This document shows, piece by piece, positions 27,557-37,323 of a DNA stretch of 64,000 nt (its first letter is position 1; each line of letters starts with the position of its first letter). Below the pieces are notes generated by a model, which made no database searches, was not told the origin of the DNA, and saw nothing but the letters and a program-made list of their open reading frames with translations. Made by a program: the position numbers and the translations under genes. The DNA comes from Nitrosomonas sp. Is35 (GTDB lineage: Bacteria; Pseudomonadota; Gammaproteobacteria; Burkholderiales; Nitrosomonadaceae), in assembly GCF_033063295.1 (NCBI RefSeq), contig NZ_JAWJZH010000001.1:1116001-1180000 (forward strand), given 5' to 3'.

Positions 27557-28428
27557 CAGTTTTCAGTCTCAGCCTGCGCTAACGTGGCCGGATCGAGTAA
27601 ATGCCGGCCGGTATGAAGCGGAAACTGGTAACCGATTTCCTCATCGGCTCGCACTAAAACAATCGAAACCGCATTGTGCAGTATTTTCAGATCGATTTGC
27701 CGGCCATCCTGCAAACCGATTTTCAGCATACCGGTTTCAACAAAATCAGATTCCAGCTGCGCTGCCAGTATCAGTTCCGCAGCGCTGGCCGTCTGCCACG
27801 ATTGAATCCAGTCTTTCAATGCCGCTTCGGTGACGGCATGGTCCGATCGTTGCAATGTCACACGCCAATGATCCTGGTGAAATTCCGCTGCGAAATGCGG
27901 CAATTCAAATTTAACCGGAATCTCGCCGGGCGCCAGCAGCTTGGAATCGATCAAATCGTTCACGCTGCCCGGCAATGCCAGCGCATAACGAGGTGCAATC
28001 AGATATACATGGTCACCGGCTGCCACATATTGCTGATTGGTGGTAGGTGCAAATCCGCCAAAGCCAAACTGTGAGCTGTCAATGGTTAACAGCACATTCG
28101 GCCGCTCCAAGCCAAACCGCCCTAAATCAGTCAACGGAAAACGTTGCTGACTCTTGGCTTGGAGAATTTCCAGAATCTTCCGGATCTTTTCTTCGTTAGC
28201 CCGGGCGCGCAGGGGCGTTGTCAGATACCAATGATCGTTCAGCCGCTTGAGCGTGATTTCCTGCTGCGGCCTGACGATACGCATACTCTGCACGGTTCCG
28301 GCAGAATTGCTGGCGATTGAATATTCCGGATTACCTTGGGATTGCGGTTTAAAGTAAAGAAACAACAGCAAGCTGCCAATCGTGGCAACCATAATGAGAT
28401 TCAGCCGTGCATGATGTGTCATGGTCAT
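27556..28428 (-). CDS. DUF4340 membrane-anchored protein
   Basis: About 290 residues from the ATG at 28426-28428, which overlaps the GldG-like stop as ATGA and has GGAG six bases upstream; a start 39 bases earlier is less likely. One N-terminal transmembrane helix (about 8-27) is followed by a large periplasmic region with repeated DUF4340-like units ([25 protein letters not shown], about 57-81). DUF4340 proteins regularly follow Gld-type ABC export genes and are thought to be part of the complex. The substrate is unknown. Confidence 0.8.
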   Translation of the reverse strand: MTMTHHARLNLIMVATIGSLLLFLYFKPQSQGNPEYSIASNSAGTVQSMRIVRPQQEITLKRLNDHWYLTTPLRARANEEKIRKILEILQAKSQQRFPLTDLGRFGLERPNVLLTIDSSQFGFGGFAPTTNQQYVAAGDHVYLIAPRYALALPGSVNDLIDSKLLAPGEIPVKFELPHFAAEFHQDHWRVTLQRSDHAVTEAALKDWIQSWQTASAAELILAAQLESDFVETGMLKIGLQDGRQIDLKILHNAVSIVLVRADEEIGYQFPLHTGRHLLDPATLAQAETEN

Positions 28429-29783
28429 ATTTTTCTCCGGCGGCGCCACCAAATGACGCCCCCGCATGTCAGGAACAGCAGGGGCAATACCACTAAAAAA
28501 ACTAACGCGATCAGTGTCAGTTCAAATTCACTCAAGACCAGGCTGCTATCCAGCGTTGCGCGCGGTTGAATCACAATCAGCTCTTCATCACCGGTCAGCC
28601 AGTTGATCAGATTGATGCCGAAATCCAGATTACTGCCGTTGCCCAGATACGTATTGGCAAGAAAATGCCCGCTGCCGACTACAGCAATACGTTGCTCGCG
28701 GTCCTGGATAGTGCGCGTCAATGCCACGGCAATACTGACCGGACCCGGTATATCAACATCCTGATCGAACTGGATTTCTCCACTCGGATCGCCGGTTTCC
28801 ACCCAGCCTTGCGGTGCCGCTTCAACCAGCGCAACACCGCTCCAGTACTCATTTTCATCCATCTCGATCTGACGCGCGAAGGGAAATACGGTGATGTAAT
28901 TAAAATCATTGGTAATCACATGCGGCCCGTAAATCGCGCCCAAGGCGAAGGTGATCGGCGCTTTGAGTTCCATCGCCTGGGGATCGGCGACGACACCCGG
29001 GGTCAGCGACAAACGCAATTTTTCCGTCAGCGGCAATAATCCGCGCAACGATTCCTGATCGACCAGCCAGAGCAAATTGCCGCCCCGGTCGATATAATCC
29101 AGAAGCTTTTGCACTTCTCCCGGCAACAAGTCGGTTTGCGGTGACGCAATGAGCAGCATGCTCGCATTGGCGGGGATATCCCGTTCCACAGCGAGATTGA
29201 ATGACTGGCTGTTAAAACCGTTGGTGCGCAAATGCTTGCCGAATTCGCCGAGATCGTAATTGGCATGACCATCCAGCTTACGCTCACCATGACCGCTCAG
29301 CGCCACAATCAGCTTATTCTCAGCACGCGCCAGCCGCATCAATGCATTGGAAAATGCTTGTTCGTTGACGGTAAGCAAGTGCTCAACCCGCTGATTGAAT
29401 CGAATCACCATTTCGCCATTGACTTGCACATCGGCTTCCTGCGCTAACAATGGCTGCTCCACCGGATCGATGAACAGCAGCGACAGATCCGGCTTAATGC
29501 GCTGATACATCGCGATAAAATCTGTAATGATGCGGCGGATGTCGCCCAATTGGGCATCTTGCTCCGTGGCATACGCGGTTACCTCGACTGGTCCGTGCAA
29601 TTTTTGCAGGATCTCCACACTGGCTTCACTCAGACTATTACGCCCGTTCTGGCTGATATCCCATTGCTGCCGGGTCTGCTGGGCTAAATATCCAAGTAAG
29701 AAAACCAATAGCAACAACAGAATGACAAACAGGCCATGGTGTATCCGGTTTCGCCGCTGCAATTTTTTATCCAGCTCAGCCAT
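28425..29783 (-). CDS. GldG-like ABC-associated auxiliary protein
   Basis: About 452 residues from the ATG at 29781-29783 (GGAGAG seven bases upstream; overlaps the permease stop by eight bases). A transmembrane helix lies near residues 20-40. The periplasmic region begins WDISQNGRNSLSEASVEILQKLHGPVEVTAYAT and includes LLIASPQTDLLPGEVQKLLDYIDRGGNLLWLVD, typical of the GldG/ABC-type uncharacterised transport family. A second helix and an Arg-rich tail end the protein. It works with the ABC-2 permease and ATPase upstream. Confidence 0.85.
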   Translation of the reverse strand: MAELDKKLQRRNRIHHGLFVILLLLLVFLLGYLAQQTRQQWDISQNGRNSLSEASVEILQKLHGPVEVTAYATEQDAQLGDIRRIITDFIAMYQRIKPDLSLLFIDPVEQPLLAQEADVQVNGEMVIRFNQRVEHLLTVNEQAFSNALMRLARAENKLIVALSGHGERKLDGHANYDLGEFGKHLRTNGFNSQSFNLAVERDIPANASMLLIASPQTDLLPGEVQKLLDYIDRGGNLLWLVDQESLRGLLPLTEKLRLSLTPGVVADPQAMELKAPITFALGAIYGPHVITNDFNYITVFPFARQIEMDENEYWSGVALVEAAPQGWVETGDPSGEIQFDQDVDIPGPVSIAVALTRTIQDREQRIAVVGSGHFLANTYLGNGSNLDFGINLINWLTGDEELIVIQPRATLDSSLVLSEFELTLIALVFLVVLPLLFLTCGGVIWWRRRRKI

Positions 29784-30525
29784 GCAGCCGCTCTCCATCC
29801 AGACGGCGGATCGTCAACACCAGAAAGGTAACGGTAAACAAAATGAAATAGGCGGTACTCAAGGTGTCGATCAAACCTTGATTAAAATGACCGAAATGTT
29901 TCAGTAACGAGAAATAGTGCAGCCAGCTTTGTGTTGCGCTCGCCGCCAGATCGATCAGCCATAATCCGAGCAACACACCCAGAGTGCCTGCCGCGGCAAT
30001 CGCCGGTTGCGCGGTCAGGCTGGAAATATACAACCCAAGCGCGGAAGAGCAGGCAACAGTCAGCAGCAACCCTATCGTGTTACTGAGCAACAATCCGAAG
30101 TCCATCACGCCGCCGGTGCGCAATGAAACGCATAAGGCGGCAATCAGGCCGATGATCGCGGAAAAAAACACCATTAAACCTAGAAACTTACCCAGCACGA
30201 TATCTGTCATCGAAACCGGCGCGGAAATCAAGAGTGTTAACGTGCGGTTGCGGCGTTCCTCGGCGATGAGACGCATCGATAGTAATGGCGTAATCATCAG
30301 GAAAACAATCGCGGCCACCGCAAAGACGGGTGTCACGATAATCTCGGTAACGCCAGGAGGATTGGCGATTTGCATCAACTGCGGCTGAATTTCCAGAAAC
30401 GCATCCAGCCGTACCAGAAAAACCCAGGCCAGCACGAGTTGAACCAACGCCAGCAGTATCCAGGCCAGCGGCGAAATGAACAGCATATGCAATTCTTTAC
30501 GGATAATGGTCGCAATCATCTTCAA
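29776..30525 (-). CDS. ABC-2 type permease (GldF-like)
   Basis: A 249-residue inner-membrane permease with about six helices. It starts IIRKELHMLFISPLAWILLALVQL, the usual first-helix pattern of GldF/NosY-type permeases, and contains LLSMRLIAEERRNRTLTLLISAPVS (about 80-105), the conserved coupling region. It pairs with the ATPase 15 bases upstream. The exporter's cargo cannot be told from sequence; similar loci without gliding motility are common in proteobacteria. Confidence 0.88.
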   Translation of the reverse strand: MKMIATIIRKELHMLFISPLAWILLALVQLVLAWVFLVRLDAFLEIQPQLMQIANPPGVTEIIVTPVFAVAAIVFLMITPLLSMRLIAEERRNRTLTLLISAPVSMTDIVLGKFLGLMVFFSAIIGLIAALCVSLRTGGVMDFGLLLSNTIGLLLTVACSSALGLYISSLTAQPAIAAAGTLGVLLGLWLIDLAASATQSWLHYFSLLKHFGHFNQGLIDTLSTAYFILFTVTFLVLTIRRLDGERLHG

Positions 30526-30540
30526 ATTCCGGTTTGTGAA

Positions 30541-31269
30541 TTATTGCGTAAGTTGTGTGAATACCGTTTCCAGACTGGTATTTTGCTGGCGCAAATCGAT
30601 CATCGGCTGATCGAATACAATGCCGCCTTGGTGCATGATTTGCACCCGGTCACAGACATTTTCAACTTCCGGCAAAATATGGGTCGATAAAATAATACTG
30701 CTGGCTGCTCCCAATTCGCGGATCAATTGGCGGATTTCGCGCATCTGATTGGGATCAAGACCCACTGTCGGTTCATCCAGAATGATGACATCGGGGTTGT
30801 GAATGATCGCTTGCGCGATACCTACGCGTTGCTGATAACCCTTCGATAATGTACCGATCAAATTGTTGCTTCGCTGTTCCAAACCACAGCGTTGCTTTAC
30901 ATTTTCTAACGCCGCCTTGAGTGCTTCCTTCCGGACTCGATGCAGCCGGGCAGCCAGCAGCAAATATTCATCCACCGTCATATCGAAATACAGCGGGGGA
31001 ATCTCCGGTAAGAAACCCACATGCGCTTTGGCTTCTTGCGGTTTATCCAGTAAATCGATGCCGCAAATTTCAACACCGCCGCTACTGGGTGCAAGATTAC
31101 CCGTCAACATGCGTAGTGTCGTCGATTTACCCGCGCCATTGGGTCCAAGCAATCCCAGCACCTCGCCACGCCGCAATTGCAGGTTGAATTGATGAACTGC
31201 AACAACTTCACCATAGCGGCGCGTCAGATTTTGCGCTGACAAAGTTAGAGCTGCTGTCTCATCCGGCAT
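30541..31269 (-). CDS. ABC transporter ATPase (GldA/CcmA-like)
   Basis: A 242-residue nucleotide-binding subunit. Walker A is GLLGPNGAGKSTTLRM (about 39-54), the signature is LSKGYQQRVGIAQA (about 140-153), and Walker B is VIILDEPTVGLDP. It is the first gene of an eight-gene minus-strand run: ATPase, permease, GldG-like, DUF4340, mutM, proC, yggT, yggU. Confidence 0.93.
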   Translation of the reverse strand: MPDETAALTLSAQNLTRRYGEVVAVHQFNLQLRRGEVLGLLGPNGAGKSTTLRMLTGNLAPSSGGVEICGIDLLDKPQEAKAHVGFLPEIPPLYFDMTVDEYLLLAARLHRVRKEALKAALENVKQRCGLEQRSNNLIGTLSKGYQQRVGIAQAIIHNPDVIILDEPTVGLDPNQMREIRQLIRELGAASSIILSTHILPEVENVCDRVQIMHQGGIVFDQPMIDLRQQNTSLETVFTQLTQ

Positions 31270-31708
31270 ACGGCAATGTTTTTAGAATTGATTGAAAGGG
31301 TTCATGAAAATCTTCGCCGCATATCATGCCGATGTGAAATTTCACCATCTTGGCGGCCGGACAGTATACGTGTGATAGATCAATAATTCACCGGCTTTAA
31401 CGTGATGCCAATACCGGCGCCGTATGCGTAAGAGTAATTTGTGATTTGTTATATCGTTAATTTTTTATCAGAAAATGACCGGTTATTGATCGTTCACTCA
31501 AGCTAAGTTATTAATTTTATTTCAACTTGATTGGTGGCGGTAATTTGTTGCAATTTTACAACATATTGATTTGATAAAACAAACAAACAAACTGATAATT
31601 GCGCAATCAATAGCCTGAAGTAGTAGAATGCTAGAAAGTTTTCAAGTGCAGAATAGTTTTGCATACCCAATATTAAAACCCGTAGTTTTCATTAAAAAGG
31701 ACAACAGC
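31270..31708. other. Intergenic region between divergent ABC and ompA units
   Basis: No gene is supported. The half next to the OmpA-like gene is very AT-rich (31440-31600), as expected of a promoter region, with TTGCAA near 31547 and a GTTG/CAAC dyad. I cannot fix a promoter there. Confidence 0.4.
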
Positions 31709-32389
31709 ATGAAGAAAATATCAGCTAAAAATACTCTCATGGGAATGATTCTTATACCAGTAATGTTTTCTGGTGCTGTTTTGGCACAAGAAACAGTTAT
31801 TGATAAAGATAAAGCTGTAAAAAAACCGGAAGCTTACGGTGTTGATGATCGTGGTGTAGTCGCAAGAAACACAACCGGTCTGTGCTGGCAAACCGGTTAC
31901 TGGACACCGGCAATGGCGATTCCTGAATGTGATCCGGATCTGGCTAAAAAATCCGAAGCTGCTACGCCTGTAGCCGCAGCGCCTGCAGCCGCCGCAGCTG
32001 CTAAAACCGCACCGGAAAAAATTACATTCTCTGCTGATGCATTATTTGATTTTGATAGCGCCAAACTGAAACCGAACGGTATTCAGTCTTTGAATGAATT
32101 TGTAACCGGCATAAAAGGCGTCAAGTATGATCTTATTATCGCTGTAGGTTATGCTGACCGCATCGGTTCCGATGAATACAACAAAAACCTGTCGGTACGC
32201 CGTGCTGAATCGGTCAAGGCTCATCTGGTTTCAAGAGGCATTGAACCAAGCCGCGTCTTTGTTGATGGCAAAGGTGAAGCTAATCCTGTGACAGGCAATA
32301 GCTGCGTAGGCGACAAAAAAACCAAAGCATTGATCGAATGCTTGGCACCTGATCGCCGCGTTGAAATCGAAGTAGCCGGTACCCGATAA
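31709..32389 (+). CDS. OmpA-family outer-membrane protein
   Basis: A 226-residue protein from the ATG at 31709, preceded by AAAAAGGA. A signal peptide runs to AVLAQ (about residue 27). A linker rich in Ala and Pro (about 85-110) precedes the C-terminal OmpA/MotB domain: ALFDFDSAKLKPNGIQSLNEF, then GYADRIGSDEYNKNLSVRRAESVKAHL and DRRVEIEV. The domain binds peptidoglycan. A short segment with WQTGYWTPAMA resembles betaproteobacterial OmpA-like proteins lacking the eight-stranded barrel. A strong terminator follows. Confidence 0.93.
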   Translation: MKKISAKNTLMGMILIPVMFSGAVLAQETVIDKDKAVKKPEAYGVDDRGVVARNTTGLCWQTGYWTPAMAIPECDPDLAKKSEAATPVAAAPAAAAAAKTAPEKITFSADALFDFDSAKLKPNGIQSLNEFVTGIKGVKYDLIIAVGYADRIGSDEYNKNLSVRRAESVKAHLVSRGIEPSRVFVDGKGEANPVTGNSCVGDKKTKALIECLAPDRRVEIEVAGTR

Positions 32390-32417
32390 GCGAAACCGGT
32401 TCACTATTTTTATGCAT

Positions 32418-32448
32418 AAAGCCCTGCCCTTAAGAGCAGGGCTTTTTT
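32418..32448 (+). terminator. Intrinsic terminator after the OmpA-like gene
   Basis: AAAGCCCTGC and GCAGGGCTTT form a ten-base stem around CCTTAAGA-type loop sequence, followed by TTTTCTTTCT. Confidence 0.92.
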
Positions 32449-32469
32449 CTTTCTACATACTCGAAACGC

Positions 32470-33801
32470 ATGAATGGTTTGCAGCAAATCGATACGCTGA
32501 TTGAGGCGAAATGGATTATTCCCATCGAGCCTGCTGGAGTTGTACTGAATCAACACGCCATCGCTATCGATAAAGGAATCATCCAGGATATTCTGCCGGC
32601 ATCCGAAGCCAGTCTGCGTTATCAAGCCAAGCAAACAATCACCTTAAGCGATCATGTGTTGATCCCGGGATTGATTAATCTGCACACCCACGCCGCCATG
32701 ACACTGATGCGTGGACTTGCAGATGACATACCTTTGATGGCATGGCTCAATCAACACATCTGGCCCACAGAAAATCAACACGTTAATGCTCAATTTGTTT
32801 TGGATGGCACACAGCTCGCGTGCGCCGAGATGATCAAAGGCGGCGTTACCTGCTTCAACGACATGTACTTTTTTCCGAAATCCTGCGCGGAAGCCGCTAT
32901 CGGCTCCGGCATGCGCGCTGCCATCGGCATGGTCGTGATCGATTTTCCCACCGCCTATGCCAGTGACGCCGATGATTACTTGGCTAAAGGGCTGGATTTG
33001 CGAGACCAATATCAGCATCCGTTGCTGTCCTTCTGTTTTGCGCCGCATGCCCCTTATACCGTCAGCGACAAAACCTTCCGCAACATTCTAACTTACGCGG
33101 AACAGCTCGATACTCCAATACACACCCATTTGCATGAAACGCAGGATGAAATCCGCATCAGTCTCGAATCTACCGGCATGCGGCCGATTGAACGCTTGCA
33201 GCAATTGGGGCTGCTCGGTCCGAATTTAATTGCAGTGCACATGGCGCATTTGACCGATCATGAAATAAAACTCGTGCATCAATACGGTTGCAGCATCGCG
33301 CACTGCCCCTCATCCAACATGAAGCTTGCCAGCGGATTGGCGCCGATCGCGCCTTTGTTGAGTCAAGGTATCAATACCGGTCTCGGCACCGATGGCGCAG
33401 CCAGCAATAACCGTCTCGATATGTTCGAGGAAATGCGTCTGGCGGCGCTGCTGGCAAAAGCGACCAGCGGACGGGCCGATGCCTTGCCCGCGCATCAAGC
33501 ATTGAAAATGGCAACCTTGAATGGCGCCAACGCCTTGGGACTAGGAGAAATTACCGGCTCATTAACCCGTGGAAAGGCGGCTGATATTACCGCGATTGAC
33601 TTCTCCGGCCTCAATCTCGCGCCTTGCTACGACCCGGCTTCCCATTTAGTCTACACGGCAAGCCGTGAACAAGTGAGTCATGTGTGGGTAAATGGTAGAA
33701 TGCTGCTCCACGATAAAGAACTGATGACGCTCAACCCGGTTGAGCTGCAATACCGCACCGCATACTGGCAAGAGCGTATCGCGGCCACATCAAAAAATTA
33801 G
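32470..33801 (+). CDS. mtaD: Methylthioadenosine/S-adenosylhomocysteine deaminase-type amidohydrolase
   Basis: A 443-residue amidohydrolase. The metal site is seen as [16 protein letters not shown] (His-x-His near 69-71), later THLHET and [10 protein letters not shown], and the Asp in GTDGAASNN. The C-terminal part (GALTRGK-like [15 protein letters not shown]) is typical of the TRZ/ATZ group. It is expected to deaminate 5'-methylthioadenosine or S-adenosylhomocysteine. Proximity to ubiG, an SAM-dependent methylase that produces S-adenosylhomocysteine, fits that role. The spacing to ubiG is 16 bases. Confidence 0.88.
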   Translation: MNGLQQIDTLIEAKWIIPIEPAGVVLNQHAIAIDKGIIQDILPASEASLRYQAKQTITLSDHVLIPGLINLHTHAAMTLMRGLADDIPLMAWLNQHIWPTENQHVNAQFVLDGTQLACAEMIKGGVTCFNDMYFFPKSCAEAAIGSGMRAAIGMVVIDFPTAYASDADDYLAKGLDLRDQYQHPLLSFCFAPHAPYTVSDKTFRNILTYAEQLDTPIHTHLHETQDEIRISLESTGMRPIERLQQLGLLGPNLIAVHMAHLTDHEIKLVHQYGCSIAHCPSSNMKLASGLAPIAPLLSQGINTGLGTDGAASNNRLDMFEEMRLAALLAKATSGRADALPAHQALKMATLNGANALGLGEITGSLTRGKAADITAIDFSGLNLAPCYDPASHLVYTASREQVSHVWVNGRMLLHDKELMTLNPVELQYRTAYWQERIAATSKN

Positions 33802-33817
33802 GCACAAAGGAACGCAT

Positions 33818-34525
33818 ATGGAAAATGACGGCATCAATGCTGACCCGCTGGAACTGGAAAAATTCAGCCAACTCGCGCACCGCTGGTGGGATCCCAACAG
33901 CGAATTCAAGCCGTTGCATGAAATCAATCCGCTACGCCTTAACTACATCAATGATCTAGTTGGAGGCTTAGCCGGAAAAACCGTGTTGGATGTCGGCTGC
34001 GGCGGCGGCATTCTGTCCGAAGGCATGGCATCGATGGGCGCGCATGTGACCGGTATCGATCTCAGCGACAAAGCGCTTAAGGTTGCCAAACTGCACCTGC
34101 TGGAAAGCGGGCATCACGTCGACTACCGCAAGATCACTGTGGAATCTCTGGCGAAAGAACAGCCGCAGCACTTTGACGTGGTGACCTGCATGGAAATGCT
34201 CGAACACGTACCCGATCCCATGAGCGTTATCCGCTCCTGCACGCAATTGGCCAAGCCTGGCGGCTGGGTTTTCTTCTCGACCATCAACCGCAACCCGAAA
34301 GCCTATCTGTTTGCCATTATCGGCGCGGAATATATCTTAAAGATGCTGCCACGCGGCACGCACGAATACTCAAAATTCATCAAGCCCTCGGAACTCGCGC
34401 GTATGGCGCGCAATGCCGGTTTGACGGATGAGCAACTGATCGGCATGACATACAACCCGATCACCAAAGTCTACGCACTCGAAGATGACACCGATGTGAA
34501 CTACATCATGGCGTATCGCACCTAA
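33818..34525 (+). CDS. ubiG: Ubiquinone biosynthesis O-methyltransferase
   Basis: A 235-residue SAM methyltransferase from the ATG at 33818, with AAAGGA upstream. The N-terminal [30 protein letters not shown] is diagnostic of UbiG. Motif I is [16 protein letters not shown] (about 51-66); [11 protein letters not shown] follows near 125. It carries out both O-methylations in ubiquinone synthesis. Confidence 0.97.
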   Translation: MENDGINADPLELEKFSQLAHRWWDPNSEFKPLHEINPLRLNYINDLVGGLAGKTVLDVGCGGGILSEGMASMGAHVTGIDLSDKALKVAKLHLLESGHHVDYRKITVESLAKEQPQHFDVVTCMEMLEHVPDPMSVIRSCTQLAKPGGWVFFSTINRNPKAYLFAIIGAEYILKMLPRGTHEYSKFIKPSELARMARNAGLTDEQLIGMTYNPITKVYALEDDTDVNYIMAYRT

Positions 34526-34572
34526 ACCGAGCGCGTTGTTTCACTATTACCTCCAGCATTTGAACTGAATCC

Positions 34573-35220
34573 ATGATTAAAGCCGTTCTCTTCGATTTCG
34601 ATGGCACACTGGCCGATACTGCACCGGATCTCGGCCACGCCTTGAACCGGCAACTCACCCTGCGTGGACTGCCCGAGCTGCCCATCGAAAAAATCCGCAT
34701 ACAGGCCTCCGCTGGTTCGCGCGGGCTGCTGGGACTCGGCTTCAACATCAAACCGGGCGATGCAGGTTATGAGTCGATGCGCGACGAGTTTCTGGATTTC
34801 TACACACAACGCCTATGTCACGATACCTGTCTTTTTCCCGGTGTAGATGCGTTGCTCGATCAACTGGAACAACGCAACTTGCCTTGGGGCATCGTCACCA
34901 ACAAACCGGCACGTTTCGCGCATCCACTGATTGAAATACTGGGTCTGGCACAACGCGCCGCGTGCGTCGTTTGCGGCGATGAATTGGCGAATACCAAGCC
35001 ACATCCCGAACCGCTCTTGACCGCCAGCAATAAAATAAACATTTCTCCCGCGCATTGCATTTATCTCGGCGACGACATCCGCGATGTTCAAGCCAGCCTA
35101 GCCGCCGGCATGCAACCCATCGTCGCCCGCTATGGCTATCTGGGCAACGATCAGCCGCCCGAAACCTGGGGCGCACGGCACCTGATCGACCACCCCGCAG
35201 AGCTGCTGAGCTATCTGTAA
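34573..35220 (+). CDS. gph: Phosphoglycolate phosphatase (HAD family)
   Basis: A 215-residue HAD hydrolase. Motif I is VLFDFDGTLADTAPDL (5-20), motif II is WGIVTNKP (about 98-105) and motif III is YLGDDIRDVQASLAAGM (about 162-178). Following ubiG directly, as in many betaproteobacteria, it is probably Gph or the related MupP-type phosphatase; sequence alone does not separate the two. Confidence 0.85.
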   Translation: MIKAVLFDFDGTLADTAPDLGHALNRQLTLRGLPELPIEKIRIQASAGSRGLLGLGFNIKPGDAGYESMRDEFLDFYTQRLCHDTCLFPGVDALLDQLEQRNLPWGIVTNKPARFAHPLIEILGLAQRAACVVCGDELANTKPHPEPLLTASNKINISPAHCIYLGDDIRDVQASLAAGMQPIVARYGYLGNDQPPETWGARHLIDHPAELLSYL

Positions 35221-35238
35221 AGAAACACCCGCTATTTC

Positions 35239-35247
35239 TGTTAGAAT
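35239..35247 (+). promoter_or_regulatory. Possible extended -10 promoter of ssrA
   Basis: TGTTAGAAT (TG-n-TAGAAT) lies 67 bases before the mature tmRNA 5' end, allowing a short processed leader. No good -35 is visible. Confidence 0.3.
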
Positions 35248-35313
35248 ACCCGGCACATAGGACTTGAACTTTTAGGCTTTAGCACCATCCTATGCACTAC
35301 CAAAACGAATACC

Positions 35314-35673
35314 GGGGACGATCTGGTTTCGACGTGGGTTGCAAAGCAGCGCAGGGCATACCGAGGATCAGATTACCTCGTAAATCCATCTGAAAACAAT
35401 AGTCGCAAACGACGAAAACTACGCTTTAGCCGCTTAATCGGCTAGCCTCTGCACCGGTGGGCCTCAACGCCGGGTCTGGCAACAGACAGCAGAGTCACTA
35501 ACGAGGATCGCGTTTTATAGGGTCACTTTATAAAACGTTAAATGCAAGGTGACTCGCCTGTCATCAGCCTGCCAGTTGGCGGTTGCCAGGTTAAATTAAA
35601 TAATATGGCTAAGTATGTAGAACTGTCTGTAGAGGGCTTGCGGACGCGGGTTCGATTCCCGCCGTCTCCACCA
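35314..35673 (+). ncRNA. ssrA: Transfer-messenger RNA
   Basis: The 5' end GGGGACGATCTGGTTTCGAC and the 3' end GGTTCGATTCCCGCCGTCTCCACCA form the tRNA-like domain (GGGGACG pairs with CGTCTCC). The resume codon GCA is at 35405, and the tag reads ANDENYALAA followed by TAA (35435-35437). The tag is typical of betaproteobacteria. SmpB, its partner, is encoded at 49.9 kb. Confidence 0.98.
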
Positions 35674-35704
35674 GTAAGCGGTCTCACCCAGACCACTCAA
35701 GACC

Positions 35705-35736
35705 AACTAAGACCCATAAAATACAGGGTCTTAGTT
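35705..35736. repeat. 11-bp inverted repeat next to ssrA
   Basis: AACTAAGACCC and GGGTCTTAGTT form a perfect stem with a ten-base loop 31 bases after tmRNA. There is no T-tract. It may be an arm site of a former integrative element, or the tmRNA transcript end. Just downstream, short repeated GTGGCACAA / GTGACACAA / TGCCACAAG words occur (35788-35819). Confidence 0.5.
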
Positions 35737-35786
35737 CAGGTCCCACAAATCCCCCATTAGTCCCGGTTGGTCTCCGCAGGCCTCGG

Positions 35787-36146
35787 TTGTGGCACAAAAG
35801 TGACACAAGATTGCCACAAGTCATTTTTGCCGATAACCTCACCGCAGCTTACGGCACAGAAAATTGCCGCCGCATGCGGCAGCATATTTTCACTGAGCTT
35901 GCTCCCATTGCCGGAGACTTTGCCGCTCGCTACGTTAAAACCGCTGAGTGTTCCAGTTTCGAGCAAGCCAACCATGTATTAATCGATATTCATAACCAGC
36001 TGCGCATTGAAGATCTGAATCTATGCGCTGATCATGAAGAACTACTCAATGCAGCCAAACGATTCGCTGAAAATGCCATCTGGCGCGATATCGAACAGAA
36101 AAACCACTGGAAGCCTATACAGGGTATTTTTCCAAGCCAGAGTTAG
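35787..36146 (+). CDS. Unknown protein, possible integrated-element remnant
   Basis: An open frame of about 110-119 residues with coding-like composition, mostly helical (FADNLTAAYGTENCRRMRQH, NHVLIDIHNQLRIEDLNL). No family is recognised. The start is unclear: TTG 35787 and TTG 35811 are options, neither has a ribosome binding site, and the frame stays open back toward ssrA, so it may be 5'-truncated. A strong hairpin follows the stop. The position just behind ssrA, a common integration site, suggests a leftover of a mobile element. Confidence 0.45.
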   Translation: MWHKSDTRLPQVIFADNLTAAYGTENCRRMRQHIFTELAPIAGDFAARYVKTAECSSFEQANHVLIDIHNQLRIEDLNLCADHEELLNAAKRFAENAIWRDIEQKNHWKPIQGIFPSQS

Positions 36147-36151
36147 TTAAC

Positions 36152-36181
36152 AAATACCACCGGGAAAGTCCGGTGGTATTT
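36152..36181 (+). terminator. Strong hairpin after the unknown ORF
   Basis: AAATACCACCGG and CCGGTGGTATTT form a perfect 12-base stem with a six-base loop, five bases past the stop. The following TGACTTTTA is only a weak T-tract, so it is terminator-like. Confidence 0.65.
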
Positions 36182-36308
36182 GACTTTTAAGCATTTTATG
36201 TGGCAACTGAAAGTCTTATCCGGCTGGTCGATACTTTAGGAACGGAAATCGCGTTCAGAGATTATACCGAAGGTTGCATACCAGTTTGAGAGAGACAAGG
36301 CGCGCCGG

Positions 36309-36944
36309 TTAACACAAATTCCGCCGCCGCAGCATCATACCAATACCCAATATTCCAGCGATCATCATTGCATAGCCAGAAGGCTCAGGTACTGCCGGTA
36401 CACCTGGCCCGGAAATGAGCATATGCACGTCCCGATCAGCCAACGTGTGACCACTATAGAAACCGTTGGTATCCAGAACGATCTTATCGATTTCGGATGT
36501 ATGGGGCGCAACGAGTGTGAAGCCGATGACATGCTTATCTGACGGGAAATTACCAGTACCAACGTCTTCTTCGAGCATCGTAAAGCGCACGACCGAGCCG
36601 CCAGACAATACACTGCCTGTCCATTTTAACTGCCCATCGTGAAGAGAACCGGACGGAAAGTCGTTATCGAGCGGCCCGAAAACACTGGTGACCCCAAACA
36701 AGCCCGATAGCTGGATCGTTGCGTGCACGTTGCCATTTTCAACGTACCACATATTGTCATTTGGTCCATAGGTTAGCGTATAGCTGTAGTTGTCGCCAAT
36801 ATGCGAAACAAGCTGGAAATCCAATGCCTGAGCGCTGCCAACAGTCAGCATCGCGGCAGTACCAATGACGCTGCGGCGAATAAAAACACTGATCGATGAA
36901 AACAATTTTAATGGCGAGGAATTTTTCATTTTTCTAAGATTCAT
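36309..36944 (-). CDS. PEP-CTERM secreted protein
   Basis: About 211 residues from the ATG at 36942-36944, with AAGGA upstream; an upstream in-frame start lacks one. The signal region is long and basic, with a hydrophobic core IGTAAMLTVGSAQA (about 30-43). The mature part has no recognised domain. The C-terminus has VPEPSGYAMMIAGILGIGMMLRRRNLC: the PEP motif, a hydrophobic helix and a basic end, sorted by exosortase and probably tied to exopolysaccharide. No exosortase is in this window. Confidence 0.82.
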   Translation of the reverse strand: MNLRKMKNSSPLKLFSSISVFIRRSVIGTAAMLTVGSAQALDFQLVSHIGDNYSYTLTYGPNDNMWYVENGNVHATIQLSGLFGVTSVFGPLDNDFPSGSLHDGQLKWTGSVLSGGSVVRFTMLEEDVGTGNFPSDKHVIGFTLVAPHTSEIDKIVLDTNGFYSGHTLADRDVHMLISGPGVPAVPEPSGYAMMIAGILGIGMMLRRRNLC

Positions 36945-36989
36945 TATTATTTTTCCTTGTATGTAATAAAAGAATGTTCCTTCAATCAA

Positions 36990-37302
36990 AATCTGACTAC
37001 TAAGATCATATGTTTCAATAGCACATCACAAACTAGATTTTTATTTCAATATTAGTGTATTACAAAAATATATACTGAAGCATAGACGGTTGTAATGGAA
37101 AATCCATACTGTTTTTTTTGTATTTTTGTACAAATTCTGGGGGTGATGTTGGTGTGCTTGATTAACTAATTCACTGATTATGCTATTTTTTTTGCAAACA
37201 CAGATGGTGAGTTGGGCCGCCAAAGAAAGTCCAGCATCAAATGAGAATCAAGCCCCCTTTGAATAGATCGATGGACATGCGGTAGCATGTATACCGATAA
37301 CA
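36990..37302. other. AT-rich intergenic region
   Basis: No gene, repeat or RNA is supported between the divergent PEP-CTERM and coiled-coil genes. It presumably carries both promoters. Confidence 0.4.
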
Positions 37303-37323
37303 ATGAAAAAAAGGAAATGTACC

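Noticed and set aside
36197..36286. 29-codon plus-strand frame starting GTG after the hairpin
   Set aside because: Too short, no ribosome binding site and no recognised match, though the codons look plausible.
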